Shown: positions 56,248-64,000 of the stretch, in pieces
Position numbering within the stretch: position 1 is the stretch's first letter
Layout: the number at the start of each line of letters is the position of its first letter
Assembly (NCBI GenBank): GCA_003313425.1
Contig: NHZP01000006.1
Coordinates: forward strand, 1,240,001-1,304,000
Reading direction: 5' to 3'
Source: Pseudopyrenochaeta lycopersici
Lineage: Eukaryota; Ascomycota; Dothideomycetes; Pleosporales; Pseudopyrenochaetaceae
DNA: 64,000 bases
Translations under genes and position numbers: made by a program
The notes under the pieces: generated by a model
Told to the model about the DNA's origin: nothing
What the model saw: the letters and a program-made list of their open reading frames with translations, nothing else
The model's database searches: none

Positions 56248-56688
56248 CTTGCATGGCTTTTGAGCCATTTGTTTTGATGTGGCTCTTCGCTCATTGTGTC
56301 ATTGCCTACATGCACGATGTACGTTTTGATGTACAAGTTCCCGTTCGCGAAGCAGTACTACCTCACTCTGCAGCTAGATGGAGCAGCAAATCATTGGAGG
56401 ACTAGTTTTGCAACAATCGAGGTCGCGTATCGCAATGCAGCGAGAACAATAAAATCGCCTTCCGCTTTCATGTGTAGTATGTGTAGTCGCGAAAGCTGTT
56501 TGTTGCCGGCCGTAGTCGGTGTACCCAGGAAGACCCACACAGCTCCACCAACCGTCATTGCTCCACCACTAAACACCGATCGCCTAAACGTCTCTGCAAC
56601 ACCACGCGAGACGTCACCGGGCCCTGAGCATGGACAAATGTTTGTTCAAAGATAGCTGGACCTAGACATTCCTTGAAAATTCCTAGCT
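56248..56688. other. Intergenic upstream of recyclin-1
   Basis: About 440 bp between tandem plus-strand genes. An open frame from 56296 to 56655 lacks features. Nothing else was recognised. Confidence 0.4.
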
Positions 56689-59544
56689 ATGGCCACCAAA
56701 TCCAACTTCAAGCGGGCGCTGCCCTCGGGGTCGCAGTCCATGCTCACGTCGCTGCGGACCACGCAGCTGGTGGAGCACTCAAAGGCTGTCCTACCTGCAG
56801 GTGTGACAATCAAGCATTCAGAAGCACCTGTTACTGATTATCACAGAGCTCATCAACACCATCCTCGACTACCTGCCCGTCCCCGATATGTTCACGTTCG
56901 CCCGCACCTCGAAGCGTATGCAAGAGATGGTATATGACGATACACGGTGGATACAAAGACTGAAGAGCATGGGATGTTGGAATGATGTTGAGGCAAAGCA
57001 GAGATTCGAGGAGGCCATGAGGAAGAAGTTGGAGGCTCAAAGAGTAGAAGAAGCACAACGGACCGGTGTTGCTCTTGTACCCACCAACGGGATACCACCC
57101 GGCGCAGATGGACAACGGAAAGTCAGTATGACTCTCTTCGATGCTGGCATAGAAGAAGATATGCTGCGCAAGTCGGTCGAACATGGAGGTCGAGCAAGGT
57201 CCACGACGCTGGATAAGGGCTTCAACGACATGGCATTGGCACCGTCTGGGGCTGAATTTCCATCATCACGAGCATATATGGTAGATCCTCAAGCTGCCCT
57301 AAAGGTAATATCCAAAGCGCGTTCCATTAGAGGCAGGGCGCGGCAGGAGTATGGGATTATATACGGAGCATTGGCTCCGTACTATTTTGATTTAGAGAGA
57401 TCGAGAAGCCACACAGATCCTGTGCTCTTTCGGACATATCGCGATCCCGAACAACAGGCTCACATGCTGTCACAACTGAAGATTTTCGCCAAGAGCGATT
57501 ATGCGCAAGGATCGGCTCAGCGCGAAGAGAAATTGGACACCATGACAGGCATCTTTGAAAATGCCGTACTCCGCGAGTTTGAGACAGGCTACGAAGAGAA
57601 GGATTTTGACGGTCGCATGAAACGATTTGCAAACGTTCTAGTAGCTTTGAATGGAGGCGCAGCATGCCTAGATTCTTTCATTCACAACCATCCCTTGATG
57701 CTGGAGAAGGAGAAGCTAGGAAATCCCACAGACTGTCTGACGAAACTCGGCTCGGGCCAGCTGACACTACAACCATCCCACGACTTCTTCCGAGGACTAG
57801 CGATTGCGCTCAACGAAGAAGCCGTCATCATCGACCGCGTCTTCCCGCCAACTGTCGACGTACTGCGACCCTTTCTGGACCGTGTTGCGGAAGACGTCAT
57901 AGCGGAATATATCACGACTCTGTTAGATGAAGCGCACGATGTCAGTCTCGAAGTGTATCTGAAAGCTACTGCAGGGGTCTTCGATCAAGCTTTACAACTC
58001 GCAGTCTCATTGAAGCCCACGAAAGGCTCGAGGCCAGATTTCCAAGAAGAAGCAACGCGCACCATATCCTGCTGCTTCGAGCAGCACATCGACCTTTACT
58101 TGCAAGAAGAATTGAGTTATTTCACGCAGAAATCGGCCGCAGAAGTCGATGCTTGGGAAAAGCGCTTGACTGATGAAGAGCTAAGCACTGAATCATTCTA
58201 TATGGCAAATGTCAATCGGAAAGCTGTGAAGCAAGATTTCCTTTCATCTTTCAAGAAGGTCGTCATGATGCCTGTCAGCGTCCTTCCTACTATTGGAGGC
58301 TCCAGCACCAAGCCCGTTGCACCTGCGACTGTAGCGAATGGCAATAGCCTGGACCCAAACTCGAGGTCCGGCACACCGCTTCCTGGTGAGCGAATACCAT
58401 CGCCACGATTGGAAGCCCCGACAACAGAGCTTGCTGCAAAAGCAGCGATTATGAACTCCCGCTTGGAGGGCATCCGATCACTCTTCAGCATCGAAGTAGC
58501 TTTGAACCTTACCCACATGGCGAAGTCGAGTTTGGAGCGAGCTGCACGATTTGTTAGGCTTGGTGGCCAGTCTGGCGAGGAAGCAAAGGAACAGTGCGAG
58601 CAAATATTCATCTACCTTGTCCAGATCCTTGGGAACCGTCACATGAAGCTTGGATTTGACAAGGCCGTCAGCCACTTGGCAGACTATAAGCCGCGAGAGG
58701 TAGCCGACCACAGCAAACAAGGCGTTGCACCGCTTGTAGCTTTTCTGGAACTTGTTAATGTTGGAGATCTGATTCAACAGATGGTTGAAGTCTTTTACCT
58801 CCAAGAACTTATTGCTGGCCAACTCACCGACCGTGACGATTTCCTCAGCCTTGCAGCAAAGGAGAAGAAGCGATTTGAGTCAATGCTCGATGAGCGTGTC
58901 GCAGCGGGTCTCAATAAGGGTATTGATGTGCTTATGGATGAGGTGGAATATTTATGCGGGACCACACAACATCCTTCAGATTTTAATCCTCCTGTGGGGC
59001 CCAATGGAGTGGCACAAGTATCTGACATTGGGCCCAGCGCTACGGCAACGAAGATTGTGGATGTAGTATCGTCGCACACAAACATGCTGATCGGTAGCAC
59101 GGACAAGAACGTTCTGGATGTATTTAATCAGGAAGTGGGAGTGCGCTTGTTCACAGCGCTCTGTAAGCATCTGAAGCGGCAGAGAGTCAGCGTGGACGGT
59201 GCAATCAAGCTCATCAGGTATGCTCGGTCGATTGTCCTCGGGTGTCGTTTGCAACGGTGGCTGACAGAAACAGCGACATGAACGCATACTACGGCTACAT
59301 CGTCTCTCTGCGCAACAAGCCACTTATGCAGTACTTTGCTGCCCTTCGCGAATTGTCACAGATATATCTCATCGACCCTAAAGAGGCAAAGGAAATCGCC
59401 ACTATCATCGCGGACACGGACAGGTATCATGGCATTTTTCGAGCAGAGGAAGTGTATGAGTATGCTGAACGACGAGCGGACTGGTACCAAATCAAGAGTG
59501 CAGTCGAGAAGCAGATGTATGGTGTTGGCTGTTTGGTTATGTGA
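56689..59544 (+). CDS. RCY1: Recyclin-1: F-box plus Sec10-like exocyst domain, CaaX C-terminus
   Basis: F-box protein acting in endosome-to-Golgi recycling and polarised exocytosis. Three exons (56689-56800, 56847-59217, 59274-59544) give 917 aa. The F-box is at about residues 38-80 (ELINTILDYLPVPDMFTFAR, then TSKRMQEMVYDDTRWIQRL). The Sec10-like helical domain fills the rest, with YGIIYGALAPYYFDLERSRS, the DRVFPPTVDVLRPFLDRVAEDV region and a late SDMNAYYGYIVSLRNKPLMQ. The protein ends MYGVGCLVM; CLVM is a CaaX box with a terminal methionine, predicted to be farnesylated, as reported for yeast Rcy1. GT-containing sequence just inside this end could suggest another intron, but using it would destroy the CaaX box. 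The Ser/Pro-rich insertion (about 520-560) is fungal. Confidence 0.92.
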
Positions 59545-60405
59545 TGGTTTGAAACAGCAATGGCCACAAGGCTGAGGAAAGCAAGGCGGCTCGGGAAGCA
59601 GAGTATGCTACCGCTCTGGGCAGGACATGCAGCGTGCTGGTGTAGCAATGGAGCAAGTAGCACTGTGTCGCGTACACTTGATGGGCCAGGTTTCTAGCCT
59701 ATTAGCAATCCGCATTGAGCACATATTCAAAATCCTGACATGTTGGTTCTTAATTAATTTCGTCCGGTTCCGTGGCTAACGTCGGCGGTTCAAGGTTTCC
59801 CCAGCCTCCTCTGGTACCTGAGCTACATGGCCCGTGCCCGAGCTGGTGACCTTTGATACTAACTTCACCTCATCGCTTCGAGCTCACAGCATCAATTATC
59901 CCTCTAGTGCGTGTCTTCCTGAGCGGCACACCCCTGCGACTGCTCTGCCACCAGCCTGCAGCCACCAACTGCTACCATCCCCTACTGGGCTTTGAATCGT
60001 TCAAGAGCCGCTTTGGATGGACCCCGCTACTTCGGCACTACCGTTTTAGACCGCCCGACTGTTCGGTTGCTTGTTGCTACAGTCTCTCACTTGTCTTGGA
60101 TGGTTGACTCGCGACGAAGCCTGTCGATTCCTTGGTGAGAGACTTCAGACATCTCACTGCACGCGCCGCTTTGTATCTAGCCTTGGAGTTTGCTCCTCTT
60201 TCAAACACCCGGCATAGTCGACTTGCCGCTCCTAGCCCTGGTCTAGAGCACTGCTTTACCCGCACCCAAGACTATACAGCTCCCACTATAGCTGTTAGAG
60301 CTTACCTGGACGCTTCCTTGCCCGAGCTGGAAGCACACTATCCTCCACTAAGCCATTGCCGACATCTGAGCTACTTCTGAAGCGGAACAAAGCACCACCA
60401 CAGCC
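59545..60405. other. Intergenic between recyclin-1 and the SWIB gene
   Basis: About 860 bp. It is CT-rich around 59850-60370 with overlapping open frames but no family features. It holds the 3' end of RCY1 and the SWIB-gene promoter. Confidence 0.4.
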
Positions 60406-61429
60406 ATGGCGGGTAAGGACGCGCTTTGGGTCTATTGCGCGCGCACCAGATTTGAACTGACTTGGCGCAAGCAGATGCTCTACCCACCGAAGTCGAGGCG
60501 TCGTACTCCGCCATCATCGACGAGATCCTGCGCAGCAGCGACCTGAACACCATCTCTGCGAAGCGCATACGGAAGGGTCTGCAAGAGCGCGTCGAATATG
60601 ATACCACGCACCAGAAGGTACCTTCAAGTCAAACCGGACATACCATGGCAATACACTGAGACTTGAAACAGGACCAGATCACTGCGCTCATCATGCAACG
60701 CTTCGACAAGTTCAACTCGGAGCAAAATGGCAGCTCAGAACCTTCAGAACCAATACCCAGTGTCGAGAACGGCGCGCGAGCCCGCAACGGTGACACCTCG
60801 GATGTCTCAAACCACAAGCGGTCTCCCGACAACGACTCTGCGCTCTCAGAAGTCGAAGACGTTGCACCTCGCAAGAAGAAGGCCAAGAAGAGCAGAACGG
60901 TGGCTGAAGATGATGATGCGGCCTACGCAGCGAGACTACAGGCTGAAGAGAACTCGCGCATCAGATCAACGCGTGGGGGAAATACCAAGCGGAGGGCGCC
61001 TCCACCAAAGAAGAAGACTAAGAAGAAGAGCGCGAATAAAGTCAGGGACGACGATGATAGCGACATCGGGTCTGGGAGCGGAGGGGAGAAGAAGAGCCCG
61101 AGTCGGAAAGGAGGTTTCCATGTAGGTTTCGTTCCCTTATTAACTCCCCATCTCATAGATATGAGCTAATAAAGACACTGCAGAAACCGATGGCACTCTC
61201 CCCCGCCCTGTCCGAGCTGCTTGGCGAAACCCAACTCTCGCGCCCGCAAACAGTCAAGAAGATATGGGAATACGTCAAGGAGCGCAAATTGCAAGATCCG
61301 AGCGACAAGCGCCAGATTCGGTGTGATGATGCCATGCGCGCCGTCTTCAAGCAAGACCGCGTGCACATGTTCACCATGAATAAGATTCTCAACCAGAATC
61401 TGTACGCGGTGGACGAAGTGGTGAACTAG
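60406..61429 (+). CDS. SWIB/MDM2 and DEK-C domain protein (UAF30/TRI1-like)
   Basis: Nuclear chromatin or rDNA transcription factor; yeast Uaf30 is a subunit of the RNA polymerase I upstream activating factor and Tri1 is its paralogue. Four exons (60406-60412, 60475-60617, 60672-61121, 61184-61429) give 281 aa. The first exon is only 7 nt (ATG GCG G). A DEK-C domain lies at about 3-65 (IIDEILRSSDLNTISAKRIR, then LQERVEYD). A long basic/acidic linker with Lys runs follows, and an SWIB domain at about 203-275 (LSPALSELLGETQLSRPQTV, then KIWEYVKERKLQDPSDKRQI). It ends at DEVVN. The frame closes exactly through all three introns. Confidence 0.93.
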
Positions 61430-62331
61430 TGAATTGGACATCGACCAGATTCAGCATTTCATCAGCCTCGAATCAACGAACAGGATCGGTCATGAAAGCA
61501 ATCTTGTACAGCTCTCTTTGCGCTCACTTACGCAAACCACACGCTTTGTCCACCGGCGTAATCTGTCCTATATATATTAAAACGAGCCTAGCCCACCAAC
61601 TTACGACGTCTCACGATTCTACATTTTCGGCCTTGTACAGTTGTTCTGCTTCGACTTTAACCAGCATGGCGCATCAGCGGTGTTCAGCAGCGCGCATTTT
61701 CTGCCTCGGTGGGGTGTGGGGGTTTCCGGAGTTTTTTTATTCTGCCTTGTTTGTTTTCGGTTCGTCGTTTTTTGTTTGTTACTTTTGCCCTTTGTCTTTG
61801 CAAAGAATTGTGTGGTGTGGGAAAGAGGCGTTAATGTATGTGCTCGAGGACCAGAGGCGTGGATGAGGTCTCGATTGAAAATTGGAAAATAAGTCATGTT
61901 GGAGCGGTGCGGGTTTGTCAGATGAGGAAGAGAGAAAAGCAGTGATGGCGTGCCACGTTTAGATGCTAGCTTAGAGTGCGATGAATCAGGGTTAGCTATA
62001 TTGTGTTTGTGCAGTGGTTTGTCCGTGTGTCCTTCTCAAGCACTTGATTGCATGAGTTTGGAGCAGGACTATCAATATGGAGAAGCATAATGCAATAAGA
62101 CTTCAGTATAAATGTAGACCATGGTGTTGTACAAAATACAGTTTTCCGGGTGTACATGTGATTGCACGAACAAGAAAGACTGTCTTCAACCTAAGTGTGG
62201 ACAAGAGCACGAGAAGAGGTATCCAACTCCAAACCCAGAACGCCAGTAACGGTTCAAAGGAGCCAAAGAATGTCACAATTTGCCCCTCTCCCTTCCCTCA
62301 GTTCCTCTCCTCCATCCAATATCATAAGATC
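61430..62331. other. Intergenic between convergent SWIB and securin-like genes
   Basis: About 900 bp with a T-rich segment near 61720-61800 on the plus strand. Open frames at 61429-61897 and 62077-62454 have low-complexity or no recognisable content. Both flanking genes end here. Confidence 0.4.
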
Positions 62332-63791
62332 TTAGAAGCCGTCAGGCAGCCGGAACTGGAAATCCTCCAATTCCTCCTCAAAAGGGTCACCATGAAGTTG
62401 ACTGTTGAAGCTGTTCATCCATGCATCATCTTCATCATTGTCCAGTTCACGTGAGAGCATGAGCAACTCCAATTCGCGCTCTACTTCTTCTGCAGTCTGG
62501 AAGGGCTGCTCGTCCTGGTAAGAAGCGACAAGCGTAGCATCTGTAGCTGTTGAGCTTGAGCGAGAGAAGGCGCTACGGGACCTGACCGTGCCGGGATTTG
62601 TGCTCGCACTGCGCGAGTGCGTAGATGTAGGGGTTGGCCCGCGAGTGGCAGCAGAAAAGGGTGCTGGCTTGGTGACGTTGGAAAGTGGCTTACGAACCGC
62701 AGAACCCGATCGCCCTGCACGTCCCTGAGCATAACCAATTGTGCTCTTGGATGCTGCGACGGCTGCTGCTTGACGAGACGCTGTGGGCTCAGCCAGCGGC
62801 TTCACCGGCTTTCTGCTGGAGACAGGTCCAGTGGGCACGCGTGATTTTGCTGCCGTAGTAGGAGCAGCATAACTAGGCGTCGAAGCAGGCGCAAGGGCTG
62901 CGGCTGCAGATTTGGCCTTCATGGTTGACAGGCCCGTAGTCGTTCTCTTCGGCGCGGTTGTAGTGGCCGTGGGTTTTGGTGCCTCCCTCTTCGACACGCC
63001 AATGCCGAAGTACCTCATCGCCTCTGCATCGTCCTTGGCCCGCTGTGCTTCAAAAACCTTGCCAAACTCCTCGTCGCGCTGCTTCCGTTCTCGCTGCACC
63101 TCTTCCTCAAACTCGCGCTGCTTACGGGTGCGTCCGTCGTCCTCGACCGGGTTGTGGTAGGCTTCCCAAATGCCACGTACCATGCTCTCGTGGTCGACCT
63201 TGGGGAGCCTCCAGTCCTTTGGGAGGTAGTCATCCATGTCATCTGGCAAGGGGATTTCTTTGGGGGGCATGAATTCAACCTCGGGCACATCGTCTTCCGA
63301 CTCCTGCTCGACTTCGGGCTGATGAACTTTGACCTTTGGCCGGCGGAGGCGCGGGCTCACTTTCTGCGTCTTCGCCGATGCTGAGAGCGGTGCCGGGGTC
63401 TGGAAGGCTTTGGATTTGGCGTTTGTCGTTTTCATGCCAAGCGGTGCGCGAGTTCGCGGACCTGGTTCAATCAGCCAGGACTCAGCTTGCATAGTCCATT
63501 GTAGAACTGACCAGCTGGTGTCATGAATGCATTATCATCGAGCTTCCCACCCTTCTTGCTCGTCATCATCAGATTCTCATTGCCTTTGCCATTGGTCTTC
63601 AAGACCGACTTGCCCGCTTTGTTTGGCGCATTTTCGTCGTTGAGCGGGACCTTGAATGGCGTCTTCGGGGCCTTGTTTCCTGGTGTTTTGGCATTGAAGC
63701 CCTTCAGGCCGGCATTGAGCGACTTGCCCGCAGCGCCGGCCTGCAGATGGCGGATGGCATTCTCTTGGTCGTGTGCGGCGAGAGTAGCCAT
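62332..63791 (-). CDS. Candidate securin (Pds1/Cut2-like), disordered, with separase pseudosubstrate-like motif
   Basis: Candidate inhibitor of separase. Two exons (63791-63512, 63461-62332; intron 50 nt) give 469 aa. The N-terminus is basic and disordered, with KTPGNKAPKTPFKVPLNDEN. The splice creates GPRTRAPLGMKTTNAKSKAF, holding a D-box-like R-x-x-L (RAPL at about 98-101). An acidic region then reads ESEDDVPEVEFMPPKEIPLP; EVEFMPP (about 154-160) resembles the E-x-E-x-x-P pseudosubstrate of yeast Pds1. A helical segment follows (KQREFEEEVQRERKQRDEEF), then a long S/T/A/P-rich basic tail ending in an acidic ELEDFQFRLPDGF. No enzymatic domain is visible. Homology to securin is inferred from short motifs only. 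The frame extends upstream to the window edge without a better start. Confidence 0.6.
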
Positions 63792-64000
63792 GGTGGTTAC
63801 ATTGAGCGGGTTGAGCGCGTCGTGGGGCAGTCGTGGGGTAGTCGTGGCTGGGCCTCGTCGTCGTCGTCTTGCAGGCGCTCTGGCTCGTCTGTTTACATTC
63901 GTTGCTAGGGGCCCCCAATCAGGGTCAAGGGTCCGGGCGGCGGCGGCGGTGCTTGGCACGGCAGCGGCGCCCATGCCCGCTTGCACAGCCAGACACAATT
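63792..64000. other. GC-rich upstream edge with CGTCGT repeats
   Basis: A GC-rich end segment includes a CGTCGTCGTCGTC run near 63854-63870 and short GGC/GCC runs. The minus strand stays open in the reading frame of the securin-like gene but has no clear start, so it is read as a promoter or 5'UTR. Confidence 0.35.

Noticed and set aside
59526..59580. A further intron and fourth exon at the end of recyclin-1
   Set aside because: The interval to the nearest acceptor is only 36 nt, shorter than any intron here, and using longer options removes the CaaX box CLVM that matches the family.

Overview
This looks like 64 kb of nuclear chromosome from a filamentous ascomycete (Pezizomycotina). Almost every gene is split by short introns of about 45-170 nt with GTAWGT-like donors, CTRAC-like branch points and YAG acceptors. 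The families present are fungal: a Zn2Cys6 regulator with a fungal transcription factor domain, a CFEM/GPI protein, a DUF3602 protein, a DUF3074 protein, recyclin-1 and an IGR-motif mitoribosomal protein. Class and genus cannot be fixed from the sequence alone. I saw no transposon ORF, rRNA, tRNA, CRISPR array or secondary-metabolite cluster.

Layout. 1-10.4 kb: 5' part of an ERV2-type sulfhydryl oxidase, a branched-chain aminotransferase, a DEN1/NEDP1 deneddylase, a GH47 mannosidase, a metallo-beta-lactamase-fold hydrolase, RPL38 and a 101-aa membrane-anchored protein. 10.4-13.5 kb: gene-poor, with a coiled-coil orphan and a possible microgene. 13.5-17.3 kb: IDH1, BUD23, SVP26/TEX261. 17.3-20.6 kb: largely empty. 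20.6-29.3 kb: a two-span membrane protein, a Zn2Cys6 regulator, ARPC1, mS41, a hypothetical ORF and phosphomannomutase. 30.1-33.6 kb: a WRN-type 3'-5' exonuclease divergent from LSM5. 36-41.2 kb: a SAM+HMG-box protein and a DUF3074 protein. 42-50.4 kb: a 1572-aa Q/P-rich coiled-coil protein, a 2-oxoglutarate dioxygenase and a DUF3602 protein. 50.4-55.5 kb: sparse, but it hides two small spliced genes. 55.5-64 kb: CFEM protein, recyclin-1, SWIB/DEK-C protein and a securin-like protein.

The genes are mostly housekeeping and not a pathway. Loose themes recur: protein mannosylation and secretion (phosphomannomutase, GH47 mannosidase, SVP26, ERV2, recyclin-1), translation (RPL38, BUD23, mS41), RNA metabolism (LSM5) and cell-cycle or ubiquitin-like control (DEN1, securin-like). 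Six or more gene pairs are head-to-head over 290-520 bp, suggesting shared bidirectional promoters.

No clear new multi-gene system is visible. The best leads are the exonuclease with a C-terminal RecQ-type winged-helix-like region but no helicase core, the securin candidate, two very small spliced genes at about 51.6-53.3 kb, the four-copy [F]xMxDGGW-like repeat in the Q/P-rich protein, and the lineage-specific-looking coiled-coil gene at 11-12 kb. Exon borders were read by eye from splice signals and reading-frame continuity. All conceptual joins listed as confident keep the frame exactly, but none is supported by transcript data.
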